Source: Glandiceps talaboti
Lineage: Eukaryota > Hemichordata > Enteropneusta > Spengelidae
Reading direction: 5' to 3'
DNA: 64,000 nucleotides
NCBI RefSeq assembly: GCF_964340395.1
Contig: NC_135564.1
Span: 9,248,861-9,312,860, forward strand
Shown here: one piece after another, positions 51,728-64,000 of the stretch
Layout of the letters: the number at the start of each line of letters is the position of its first letter
How positions within the stretch are numbered: position 1 is the first letter of the stretch
The notes under the pieces: generated by a model
The model's input: only the letters and a program-made list of their open reading frames with translations
Database searches by the model: none
What the model was told of the DNA's origin: nothing
Position numbers and translations under genes: made by a program

Positions 51728-53144
51728 TCGTACAATGGCATGTATTTATTGTCGGGGGGGGGGGGTGTCTACGAGCATTGTTGGGTTCATTATAGGGCCA
51801 TGAATCTTTTTGAGAGCGCGAAGGGGCTACCAAATATGGCAATAACGGATGGGCCATTCCATGGAAATGACATTAATTTTCGCCATGACAACGTCGTTGT
51901 CCCACGTATGAACGAGAGGCCTGTGTTGTGAATTAGTTCAACATGGTTAATCTATCATTATATGTAGTAACTGACACGATATGTAACTGCTTTATGATAG
52001 AAACCATGTCACCTGATTCAAAACATAGAGAATTATCCTAACTAATGGCTTGTCTATCAGTATAGTCATAATAAGCAAATAATAAGAAAAAATACAATTT
52101 GATTTTTAACATGCACAGAACCAAGAAACTGAAAACCGCCATATTTACCAAATCAGGGTAATGGAAATAAAACATACGTAAGGTTCATTAAGAATAATCC
52201 CTGGAGGTAAATAGCAACAATTTCATAAATAAATGAAAAAATTGACTTTGTGCCTCCGGATCGGTACCGCCATAGATATGTATTGTAAAAGGTGGGTGAC
52301 AAGTAGGGGTATGAAAGAACAGAGAAGGGATGTAGCGGGAAGGTATGTATTTAGCTCAGTATAGTGGATTTGAACAAAGGTCACTGAATATATATACAGT
52401 GTATTCCAGGTGTTTGCGTGGTAATTGAAATGTTTTGATAAGTATGTACTACTGGATAACGTAAATACCAACGCCTTAAACGACACGGGTGTTATTAACA
52501 CAAACGTGCCAAGAGAATGTAAAAGGCGCTAAATATGTATTGTGATTGAAACGTAGATAAACGAGAACGGCCAATCACAATTCTTAGTTCCAAATGATAC
52601 AGATTTTTCTAGTGCATTTCCGACACATTCCATGACGTTTAAGCATGCACAACTGGCGTTCCGTTTAATGAATACCAAACCCAGACTATTATCGCGTATA
52701 ATGTACACAATTATGGTCAGTTTGCACCCTTTTCAATCATAACCTTTTAATCAATTTGCGTAAAGTTCATTACGTCCTATTAAAAGTTGTTACACGAATC
52801 GTGATTTATAGATTATCGAAAGACTGTTCAGGATAGAGGACCCGATGCGTCTCTTAATTAGACAATATTTGTTGGATCGGGAATAACATTGATGGACAAG
52901 ATAAATACAAGGCGGAGATAATTGAAAAGTGATGATTTACACGACGATATTTGGAGAAAGAATCAACGATGTAATTGTCGACGCAAACCTTCAACCTAAA
53001 ATCACGTTTTTACTAATCAGAACCTCCCACTACGAAGGCGCATGTCATTTAGAGTGTATTTCGTACCACGTAAAATACAGTATGAACTTCTAACTAATCA
53101 GATGCTTTCTTAGTCGCACTTTGCATTAATCAACTACTAACCGC

Positions 53145-53154
53145 TATATATAAG
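53145..53154 (+). promoter_or_regulatory. TATA box of the secreted-peptide gene
   Basis: TATATATAAG lies 30 bp before an initiator-like TCATTAC whose A is at 53175. TATA position, initiator and the downstream donor at 53292 agree with one transcription start. Confidence 0.6.
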
Positions 53155-53174
53155 TAGCCCAGCGTTCCTCGCTC

Positions 53175-53291
53175 ATTACGAGTTGGGAAAACCTTCAGTG
53201 ACACATTAACGAACGTATAAGATTTTTTCTTGGTGGGATTTCGTGCCCAATCTGGACGAAGACACGAGATAGGAAGTAACAAGCACAGAAG
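53175..53291 (+). other. Noncoding first exon of the secreted-peptide gene
   Basis: 117 nt from the proposed start to the strong donor AGAAG/GTAAGA. It contains no ATG at all, as expected for a 5' leader. The next plus-strand exon with an acceptor and a start codon is 62644-62808. Joining the two across a 9.35-kb intron is inference. Confidence 0.5.
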
Positions 53292-54894
53292 GTAAGACTT
53301 TCTCTTTCTAAAAGAAGCGTAAACCCATTAACACCGCGTCATTTGTTTATCCCCAATGAACACTAATATTAGTTGTTTTAAGTTCTAGTACCATTCATGA
53401 TGAATGAAACCGGTTCTGTCTTCAGAGTAGATTCAGTAGCTAGGCTTGAGTGTGTTAACTACATTCGATAAGATATTTGGATGAACAAAATTGCCTCTAG
53501 AGAAATGATCACCGCCAAGCAGACTCGCAGTAAGCTTAGTAACTAACTCCTGCCACATGCAATAGTCAAACAATGCTACACTGACTAATACTATGTGCAT
53601 AGTCATAGCCAGATGTTGGCCATCTTATGATATCGCCGACTTCAGAAATACAGAATTAAAAAAAAAATGATCCAAAAGCTTCTGTTTGACCACAGTAAAA
53701 TAATATTCGATAGTATTCGCATACACATAATAACGTTCTTGTTTGACTTTGACACAGTCATTTGCAAGAAAATTCTTTCATAAGAATATTGATGAGAATA
53801 AAGAAAACGTGTTGCTCTAAATACAAATCTTAAATCCATCCTTGAATAGCATAGCCTGTTTACGGCGTTGATGTGCTACTCAGGTGAGGAATACGAGAGT
53901 TAACGGACTAACACGTCAGCGCCATAAACGGGCTATGGATAGGGAAAAAGACAGTTTTGTTTGAGTTTGACTGATAACATGCCTCCTGAATATTGTCCCA
54001 TAATAATAACTTCATAGCTAATATTATTTGTCTATATAATGATATATTTATGATTGTGCATTTATTAATTGTCTATTCACGGTTATACTATTTGTACCGA
54101 AAAAAAATGAGTAATGCGATCTATAATCTATAGAGACATCTGTGTCGAATGATATCCCGATAAATGGTTTTAGTTTCAGGCACCAAATATATACAAGTTT
54201 TGGTTTATTTGAAATCGTGCTATACATGTTGCTTTTTCAGCATTCTGTAAGTCCATTGAGGACGTTAGATAGGTACACAATAGTAACTCAATGTATAAGG
54301 TAGCCTGGGGTGAAATGCAAAGTAGACGCATCGGTGCGATCACTAGAACTGCATTCCTTAGCGCATTTGTAAAAGTCAATTACCATGTAATCTGAAGATG
54401 CTCGTGTTCATTAAACAATCCCCAGATGATAGCCTTTTCATTGTATTATCAGACCGGATAAATTACAGCTTGTCCCCTGAGCTAAAGGAGAGAGAGAGAT
54501 CGCTAACTTGTAGGTGTATTTCTCAATTTTAAGAGTGAAAGTAATATTGACGGTTAAATTGTACATGTAGCTGTATTTTCTCAGTGCTAGGAAAAAAAGA
54601 GTTTGTTAACGCGATATGTATGTTCTCAGTGGCAAGAGAACACGACACTGATAAATTATGTGTATTTCCTGAGTGCTAAGAGCGAATAGTTGGTTTATTA
54701 ATTTGTATGTATATTTTATCATATCTAGTGGAGAGTTATAACTGGCTTATATGTGTGTACTTTCTTAACAGGCAGGGCAAAGATAGATAACTTATCCGTT
54801 TTTGTTTTTAGACTATAAACTAATAAAGAGATCACTTATTTGTATTCGCAGTTGTAGGCTCATCGAGATATCGAATTTATTGCATCTCTTTCAT

Positions 54895-54899
<5 letters not shown>

Positions 54900-54980
<81 letters not shown>
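54900..54980. repeat. (GA)n-(GT)n compound microsatellite
   Basis: About 25 GA units pass directly into about 15 GT units. Confidence 0.97.
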
Positions 54981-54982
<2 letters not shown>

Positions 54983-56938
54983 GCTATATCCTCAGTAGTG
55001 TGACATTCCTAATTCGATGTTCAATTCATTTGATACGTATGTCAATAATGTATCCAGATCTCACTATGTATGAGCAGCCGAAATTCTTAAACCCACCACC
55101 ACTTGTGGTGTGTTTCTCAACTCAACTCAACTCAAAATAAACCAAGCTTAATAGCATTGGGTTTGCTATAATTAAGCCAATCTACTCTCAATTCTTGTTA
55201 GTACCGACAATGACGATTCGATACACCTACATTTTGAGTAACCAACAATCAAGCGTTCACGACTTAACATTTCTTAAATCATCAATTCAGATTTGCAATA
55301 ACGGAATTTCATGTGAACTGATATTAAAAACTCAAAGGTATTATTTGTAACATAAAACATCTGGTAACTAAATGAACAAAGAAAATATATAAGTGTTGAT
55401 GTAATGTCTATTTCACTCTAGGCATATATTATATATTCCTTAATTTTCTTACCTTGCGTCTTCCTTCCTCTTAAGATATATTCAAAATTATTTGAGACAT
55501 ATAACTGAAGACTAACAATGCCAAATTTGACATACGGACATCGTATTTAAATTCACCAAAGTTTCCATATAGACAAACTATTCCCACTACTAACCACATT
55601 TCTCCAAATACTTTACAGACTTTTGGTTACATTGTAGGAATGAAATGTTTAAATACATAATTATATTTTGCTGAATATGCCATTACACAGTTTTTATTAT
55701 CTGCATTTCAAAATAAGAGCATTGTCATTAGTTGCATAAGATGAAATTATGATACAAGTTATACTGTTAGCTATTAATAACTGTGATCGTAACTCACGGG
55801 GTAACTAAGTGTCCACATATATTGGTTTCATTTCTTTTCATTATTTCATGTTTTGCGTTTATCTCATTTACCGTTCCCAGTAACGACCAAAGTCGTGATC
55901 TTTGCACCATTTCAATTTGACGATGTACACCATTATCAAATTTATAGTTTGAGATTGAATAATCTATTTACATATATGGATAGTAAAGTCGGTGTGCTTT
56001 CATTGCTCACGTCATAAGTGGAACATTACTGTATCTACACATGCTACGAGACTTAACAATTATACGCTAGGGTTGGTCTGTTCAGTGGTCGTATGCAACC
56101 TCAATTAAGACGTGGTTAATGGTTTGGATTTGATGTTTTATCTTCTTATAATCGTGTCCAAAAAGCCGTTTGTGAGCTTTCACTTGAGCAATCGTTAATG
56201 GAGTTAACCGAATAGAAACATTAAAATGGTAATGGACGAGAAAGGTTCTAATTGACCCTGTCCAGATGAAGAAGTTCCATTTGAATCCAACTATTCAAGT
56301 CTTCATTAATTGATCCCTATTTATGTTTCTATGATGAAATAAAATGACATTTCTTAGATATGCGTCCAAGCAGGTCCGAAATCTCTACATACACTTATTT
56401 TCTACAGATCCGCCCAGAAGAGTGATAATTTGAAAGGAATTGCAAGCAATATTTTGTGAATAACTGAAAGCAATAAAAGTGAGCCATCAGTGACCTTCCG
56501 TCATAAAAGTGAAATGATCCTCGCTACATTTACGAGTATATGCGATATAAAACTGAGTACTAGAAATTGCTGAAAATGATCTTACAGACATTTTGCCATG
56601 TGCTAGAAATAATTCACATGTTGTAAAAAAAAGTTAACATATAGTTTTGTGAAGGGAATAATTTCGAACTTACTGTGATTCTTGACATTTGCTATTGAAT
56701 ATATTTCTGTGACCGTGTTGAATGAACTCGCCAATGTACATAATCCTCGAGAATTACATATATCCATTAAGAATGTCCATTTCCAGAAAAAGAAGGTGTA
56801 ATTATGTATCTATGGTCACACTCTGTTGGACATCACCATTTCTTATCCATGTGATAACTACAGTGTCTCCAGGTCAATTTAGAATCCACTCTAACAAACG
56901 CAAAACTTTCGATCGTTTGCTGTGTGTGTACGTTTATG

Positions 56939-57038
<100 letters not shown>

Positions 57039-57420
57039 GAGTAAAGCAAGTTAACACCAGACTTACTGATACACATTTGTTGAGCCTCGTACCTTCTGCG
57101 ATTGACGAGCACCAAAACGACATTAAATGTTTCACCAGGGTTTTCTGGTGGATAGAATCGTCACTAAGGATTTACCAAAACACGACTGCTGGAGAAATGT
57201 AACAGTTTTGATGATCATATGTATCCACCTTGAAGATTTATTTACATACAAATTTATATTAAATAAACCAACAAATTAGTAATATTATAATAAAATTTAA
57301 ATCACAAAACCTCAACACATCTTACCAACTTAAACACAGCTACATTATCATCTGAGTCAACACAAATCTTTATAACATTGTTACATTTTATCATCTTGTT
57401 CGACAAATGTCTCTCTTGGC

Positions 57421-57960
<540 letters not shown>

Positions 57961-59338
57961 TTACTACAGCATGGATTATGTTACTTATGTCATCTATTTC
58001 CGACGCTTGTCTATCAATTGCACACCATTTTCCTTAACCGTCTTGCGTGCATAATTAAAATGTGACTGTTCTGTAAGACATTGTATGTTTAATGCACTCA
58101 AAAGTATAATGTATATTTGCGATAGACACTTAATGCAATTTGAATTGATTTGATGGTATGTTGACGAGTAGATATCGAATTTATAGCTGAAAGATATCAA
58201 ATGGTGAAATACCAAACCAGTTTGTCAGTTGTAATTCATTCTAATCAAATCCTGCATGGATATCTAAACTTTCCTTTTCACAGAGATTAATTATTTAGAG
58301 GAATTTAACCCCCCCCCCAAAAAAAAAAAAAAAAAAAAAAAAATCAAAACCAATGATATCAAACCACCATACTGATTTTTGACGTTTTGTTTCGGAAGGT
58401 TATCATCACATGTGACGTAAAGTGTGTTTTTGTGTACCTATGGATTTTGAGAACACGATTTGTGTTCTACGGTGTTCTACAGCCCGTTTCATGTTAGTGT
58501 TCACAGGCTTTGTTTGATACAACCACACAGAAACCAATACGAAACTGTACATTCTACGCTTTCTCATAGCACAATCGCAATCATTTCTTGCTCCATTTTG
58601 TCTCAATGAATCAAAACACTTAAGCGTATTGCAAGTAACGCAGACACACGGGCGCCAATGTTTTGATGTCTGCATTTGGTATCTGCATGCTGGTACATTA
58701 GTTTATTTCATTTAGACAAAATGTAGCAAGAAACTGTATTCATTTCGTCTTACTATCTTAAAGTGTAGCATGCTCAGTTCCTTCTTGGTCTCGGCATGGT
58801 TATATCAAACTGAGCCAGAGCGAACATTAACATGAAACGGTTTGTATACAGTTCCATACTTTAAGGTCAACAATGGTCGTCCCATGCGCATGTTCGGGTG
58901 AAATGCGTTTTGTTAGTTTGTTTGTTGGAAAACACGATGGGTCGTGATCACTATGTTCCTATCCACGTCATTGAATTTGGCTAATTTGCATGATGTCAAA
59001 GTTCACTTGAAGGACAAAACAGTTCATAAATCCTGTAAATTAATGCTTGGAAATAAAAATGTTTGTTTGAGCGTCCCTAGTAACGTAAAGTGGGACCCCA
59101 AGATGTGTTAACGGACGACGGCTCTTCTTTAGACTTTTTTTGTATGATGCTTATTATGTACTACATACAGTAACTGGACTCGTATATGTACGTATAAGGA
59201 AGTCACGCATACAATTAGAGTGTTGTGATCATAATTCACACTTACATTGCAGAGCTCGTTGTTGTGAATGACGGCATGCTAGACAGTAACTTATGACTGC
59301 AAAAACTTGGTATGATATAAGTCAGCGGTCCATAGAAG

Positions 59339-59392
59339 TTGATACAAAAATCCCGATGTTTCGGGATTAACTCTCCATTCGGAGCCTAATAT
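59339..59392 (-). other. Retroelement-end-like double hairpin
   Basis: The minus strand reads AGGCTCCGAATGGAGAGTTA, ATCCCGAAACATCGGGATTT. Two adjoining hairpins are present (CTCC-GAAT-GGAG and AATCCCGA-AACA-TCGGGATT). This layout is common at 3' ends of non-LTR or Penelope-like elements, and partly echoes the motif at 30510-30609. No coding remnant was found beside it. Confidence 0.3.
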
Positions 59393-60959
59393 CAATAATA
59401 ATAGTCCGAATGATTGACATTTTAATTTTTTTTTCTTTTAACGATATCAGTTAAGGTTCAACGAAAAGTATGTCTCTAACGGCGCAGTTTTGATAAGTTA
59501 CTCAAATGGGTTGAAATATTGAAAGAAACGACGCTTAATGTCACTGTAAACTGTTCTGATTTTATTTTCTCAATAGTTCTGCTCCACTATATAAGAAATG
59601 CTGACAATTTAACATAATGTAAACTTTTCCTCGGGCGGTAACATAATTATCGAATGGACCCCATAAAGAGGATATCCCATTAACTGTTCACTGCAGGTAG
59701 CTACGTTTTGTTTTACCTTTGGCGTTTTCCATGATTCAAGACAAATCGAAACTTATAGACGTATGAAGCAGGCCTTATGTTACTATGTTACTAGTGATAG
59801 TTAAACTTAGCTGATACAAATCAAAATATACATATAGTTTAAACCTGCTCTAGCTGTAATTTGACTTCGTTTTACGACCAGACAACTAACAAATGTATTC
59901 ACTGAGTCTACTTTATCTATAGAAGTGCAATTACAGGTTGTCACTGTGATACCATTCGGGCACTGATTTTTGGGTGCGGACCCAATAATCAATTTTGACT
60001 TGCTTTGTTGTATTAAACTATGTTTACAGCTAAATAAAACCGTTTACCCACAAGCGATTCAGTACTTTTTAGTGTGTACGATATTACAAGTAAGTAAATT
60101 ATTAACAAAAACCGTTTCAGTTGCAGCTAGTGCAAGTTTAAAATGCAAGTCTAAAATAACATGCGGTCTTTGTATCTACACATAACCGGAATGAGGGTTA
60201 GGAATTAACCTTTTTTCCCCCAATAATATTTAATAATGAAATTAATCTTATACAAATTAGGGAATAAGTCACGAGGATACACATAGTACTACCCAACAGT
60301 TGATAGACAATATATCTATGGATGACTAGGGAAAAAGTACAAGTAAGATTTTCTTTTACGAACACCATATATAACCGACCAGTTCTCTCGAATTTTACAG
60401 GTCAATTTGTTAAATGTGAATTACTATTGATCAAGTCCATTAAAAGTACAGATACATGGTTTGTAAGCCGTAAAGAAAACGAGACTTTGATTGCTTCTTA
60501 TGACCACTGTAATTAAGATAAAACGTGTCACGGCTACAAGAACCTGTCATGACCATTTGCCATGAAATGATCGATTCATTTCAACGTATCAGAACGAAAA
60601 CAAAATTCGGAAAAGTGCTATTTTCTGAAAGCTAATACTCTATATTTTATATTTAAAAACATTTTTTGAGGTGGCCTTGCCAAAAACGTAGCTAAGTGAC
60701 TTTTATCTGCGGAAATATTTCGAATGACGTGGAGTTATTGCAAAGAAGACGATCACATTTTAGTATTTTCTTTAGAGACAAACAATATATTATGTGAAGC
60801 ATTTAGCGAACGGAAAGTGTCGTTCATATACCAAATTGCATAATTAAATATTAGAGTACGTATTTAATAAACTGAGGACAGAGTCAAACATACTTGACAT
60901 GCGGAGAAAAAAAAATATCAAAAAGTTAACACCATGTTAACAACGGCAACGACAATGCT

Positions 60960-61270
60960 TCACGTCAACCAATCAAATATTACATGTCATGTAACGTGTA
61001 TCAGGTCAACCAATCAAATAGTACATGTCCTGTAACGTGTTTCAGGTCAACCAATCAAATATTACATGCCCTGTAACGTGTTTCAGGTCAACCAATCAAA
61101 TAGTACATGTCCTGTAACGTGTTTCAGGTCAACCAATCAAATACTACTACAAAAGTCATGTCCTGTAATATGAGTTAAGTCAACCAATCACATATTTCGT
61201 GTCAATTAATGTGATTTAATTCAAACAATCAAATACTTTGTGACCTGTAATGTAAATTAGATCAATCAAT
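60960..61270. repeat. 41-bp tandem repeat with CCAAT motif, about seven copies
   Basis: Units CAGGTCAACCAATCAAATAG then TACATGTCCTGTAACGTGTTT. The first five are near-identical at 41-bp spacing and the last two diverged. Every copy keeps AACCAATCA. Confidence 0.9.
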
Positions 61271-61395
61271 TAAACAGTTCGCGCCTGAGAATATAACATC
61301 ATATCGTATTTAAATAATTGTACACAATATAAAGTTTTTAATATTCTAATATAAACATTTTATCAAAGTGGCTTATGCAATGTTCTATATATCAG

Positions 61396-61405
61396 ACACA
61401 CACAC

Positions 61406-61476
<71 letters not shown>

Positions 61477-61570
61477 ATATATAACATAAACGTACACACT
61501 TATCGATGTACAGACATATACAGACAGACACAGACACATGCACACACATGCATACACAAACACACACACA
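61396..61570. repeat. (CA)n-(AT)n-(GTAT)n and (CA)n-like cluster
   Basis: CA units, about 55 bp of AT, short GTAT units, then imperfect ACAGACA/CACACA runs to about 61570. Confidence 0.9.
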
Positions 61571-62523
61571 TAATCTTATACCATTTATTACATTTATTTT
61601 CAGTATGTTTACGATTTTCACATATTTCAGTCTTGTTTACTGCTCATCGCCGTCCGTCCATAGTCAGCGTTTTGTTTTCTAAACATGCGTCATTATTGAA
61701 TTGAAAAACCCAATGATATTAATGAGGGTGTATATACAGTAAAGGGCCTTTCAAATCCCGTACATGTACACATATAATCCAAGATCTTACCAGTCAGACT
61801 CTATGCATCATTATGGTTTGAAGGTGCATGATCTTGACCTATTGACGAGAAGACAGACCAATTGATGATCGATATAAGCCATACAACTATGGAACGGCTT
61901 GTACGGTTATAGTGGATGACACAGGAGTTATCGTCAGTGAAAGGAACAAAGATGGGAATGAGTTTGAATGTACTACAGTCGTGAAGTGTAAAGAAAGATC
62001 ACATGACATATATTGTTCCGTCTTTGTTTTACACCTTATGACCTTTCATTACCCTTGTAACGTTATGGACAAGATGCAACCTTAGAAACAATTTTCCGAA
62101 CATTCCTATAATTTCCCTAAATAATCTTTCATCTAGAAATGCGTGGCTAGCTTGTAGTAAATTGTATTTCAGCGGTTTTTGTCCGTGCAATCGTCAAATT
62201 CCAAAATTCACTTTCTGCTTACTTTGAGATGTTCTTGACAAGCGGATTGTAATGTCGTTTTTATGTAGAACACACTATCATGTCATATAAGCTTTCTTAG
62301 TCTTGAAGTATCCTTGATGCTTCATGCTTTCATTGCTTAGATTAATATGTAGAGAAAATAAGAATGTCGGCACCAGTTACTCTGTTCAGTCAATGGAAAT
62401 CTGAACTACAGAGTTTGCACAGAACATGTATATCAAACTGTGTGCACTCAATAAAACTCACAAAAAGAAACCACCAGCACTCGCACCACCACCATCAACA
62501 TCACCGTCACCACCAGCACCAGC

Positions 62524-62526
62524 ACC

Positions 62527-62569
<43 letters not shown>
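62524..62569. repeat. (CAA)n microsatellite
   Basis: About 15 CAA units after a CAC/CAG-rich lead-in. The plus-strand frame across it (His- then Gln-rich, 62364-62594) has no splice or start support. Confidence 0.9.
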
Positions 62570-62664
62570 GACAACAAACAACACCAAGAAGTAAATTATT
62601 AATCACACTTACATCCTTCCCCTTCTCTTTGTTTTATTTCCAGAAACATCGTCACATAAACAAA

Positions 62665-63348
62665 ATGAAGATAAGAGTGTGCGTTCTTATTCTATTAGTT
62701 TCTATTTACACTGCGGTTGCTATGCCAACACGTTCAACAGACAATTGCAACGACATATCAGAAGAAAAACTTGCGGTAATTGTCAGAGAACTACTTAATA
62801 TACTTCAGGTAAGATGACAAACTACGTCATTTGTGATTTGATTTGTTATTCGCATATAAAAATTATACATGTTTAGATATCTGATAAAAAAAAAAGCTCC
62901 CGAACGAGAAAATATTTTAGAAAAGGTCATACGCATAAAGGTTACAAGGTCATATGTATATCACCAAAAGGTCATACGTAAATGATATTGTGCAGAAAAA
63001 TATTACAAAGTATGGTGATACTCTTGATTTCGAACAATTCGAAACGAGGATTCGAAACGAGGCGATACGTGACGAGATGTTACGAGATCAGACAACATGA
63101 AGCAACATAACGCCATACACATCTAAAACGATAAAAATATGTTTGTGTATTATGTCGAAATTTCTTTATCACTTTGAAACTTATGGGATTTTTGGAGGTA
63201 CGTTTGCTGTTTTTGGACTTATGGTGGAGTTGGGCGGATGAGTAAATGTCAAACTACTTATGAGACTTTCTTCATTTTAAATCCTTTTTCTTTTTATTTC
63301 CTCAGGAAAAACAGAGGCAAGCCGTCCTTGAAAGTGCAGTTACAGGAG
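62665..63348 (+). CDS. Secreted peptide (possible neuropeptide) precursor, N-terminal part
   Basis: Exon 62644-62808 follows a strong acceptor (TTTGTTTTATTTCCAG), has a 21-nt leader and starts at ATG 62665. Its 48 codons end at the donor CAG/GTAAGA in phase 0. The first 19 residues form a textbook signal peptide (MKIRVCVLILLVSIYTAVA) with cleavage expected after AVA. Then follow MPTRSTDNCNDISEEKLAVI, VRELLNILQ and, from the next exon (63306-63348, acceptor TATTTCCTCAG), EKQRQAVLESAVTG. The helical pro-region has a single Cys and no dibasic cleavage site yet. The second exon either ends at a weak donor GTATAG (63349) and continues outside the window, or reads on to a TAA at 63384, giving 74 residues. 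A small secreted hormone or neuropeptide precursor is the likely class; the family is not recognised. Confidence 0.6.
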
Positions 63349-63386
63349 GTATAGACTTACATATTATATTTACGACTTTAATTTAA

Positions 63387-64000
63387 GTTAATGTGAAACA
63401 AAAGGTCAAACATAACACCAATCGACAACATTCTCGCTAGCCAGATCCTATTTTTTTTTTGACGGAGAGTGTATTCTGTCCTTTCAGCTACTGCGTTTTT
63501 CTGAATTCACGTATACAACTTCATAACCACCGAAATTCAAATTTCAAATGTTTGTTATCTGAAATTGTATCTTTTGCACACAATATTAAGAAATTCTTAT
63601 CCATTTAGAAGTCATCGAAATTCAAACTTTATCTGAAAGATTTTTTCAGAGTGAGACGTTTAGTGAGATAAATAAGTAGGATTTTGTCAAAGGTTACTGG
63701 CCTTGGTTCACTGAATTCTTGAACGTTATCGTGACTAATAAGAAAATACAATTATGAAAATTTGTAAAGGAATATGCACGGCATAAAGACATTTGAATAT
63801 TTAAGTCCCACAAGAGATCAATTCGAAACTGATATTTTACTTGTCGAAATACGAATGGTTTCCTCTGGGAAAACACTTTATAAATCAATAATTTCTATCA
63901 GGCTGTATGACTGAATGTTACAGTTAATAGTATTTCCATGGCTATTAAGGTTACCATTCTTTTTTGAAAAGTAATTTTAATTGCTGATGTTGATGTACAT
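63387..64000. other. Intron or 3' flank of the peptide gene
   Basis: AT-rich sequence to the end of the window. No further exon with a convincing acceptor and frame is visible. Confidence 0.5.

Larger units (their letters stand above)
45360..53140. other. Gene-poor interval upstream of the peptide gene
   Basis: Apart from the repeats listed separately, no exon with convincing splice sites and conserved motifs is visible on either strand. Frames up to 96 residues (for example on the minus strand at 49628-49918) have no recognisable domain. Confidence 0.55.

Noticed and set aside
62364-62594. His/Gln-rich 76-codon frame just upstream of the peptide gene
   Set aside because: Built from CAC, CAG and CAA repeats; it lies before a strong acceptor and is probably intron.

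Overview
This is animal (metazoan) nuclear DNA, AT-rich and full of microsatellites. Genes are split by GT-AG introns, one tRNA gene carries an intron, and there are many short inverted-repeat transposons (MITEs) and LINE remnants. The gene content fits a marine invertebrate such as a deuterostome or lophotrochozoan; the species cannot be named from the sequence. Only four protein genes and one tRNA gene can be supported, so most of the 64 kb is intron, intergenic DNA or repeat.

Layout. (1) 3-2792, plus strand: the last four exons of a long, low-complexity coiled-coil/poly-Q protein, followed by a repeat-bearing 3' UTR to about 5.3 kb. (2) 7.4-29.8 kb, minus strand: two head-to-tail genes of the NDUFA4/NMES1 (C15orf48) family of small single-helix mitochondrial proteins. 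They share exon sizes (89 and 61 nt) and intron phases. The upstream copy (18066-29752) has a clear promoter with CRE, TATA box and initiator. The downstream copy (7405-11731) has a long potential 3' UTR holding a microRNA-like hairpin at 6689-6780. This recalls vertebrate NMES1, whose 3' UTR carries miR-147. A second hairpin lies in an intron of the upstream copy (19569-19690). (3) A 2.2-kb DNA transposon with its own ORF (23128-25336) sits inside the 9-kb intron of the upstream copy. A shorter relative (10495-11449) lies in the downstream copy. (4) 30.5-34.2 kb: a hammerhead-like motif, a LINE remnant that looks like a twin-priming inversion, and an intron-containing tRNA-Arg(UCU). (5) 34.2-53.1 kb: apparently gene-free DNA with at least seven MITEs from several families and three minisatellites. 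(6) 53.1 kb to the end, plus strand: a TATA-box promoter and noncoding first exon, then from 62644 exons encoding a signal peptide and short acidic pro-region. This looks like a secreted peptide or neuropeptide precursor that continues past the window.

Exon boundaries were read by eye from reading frames and splice consensus and have no transcript support.
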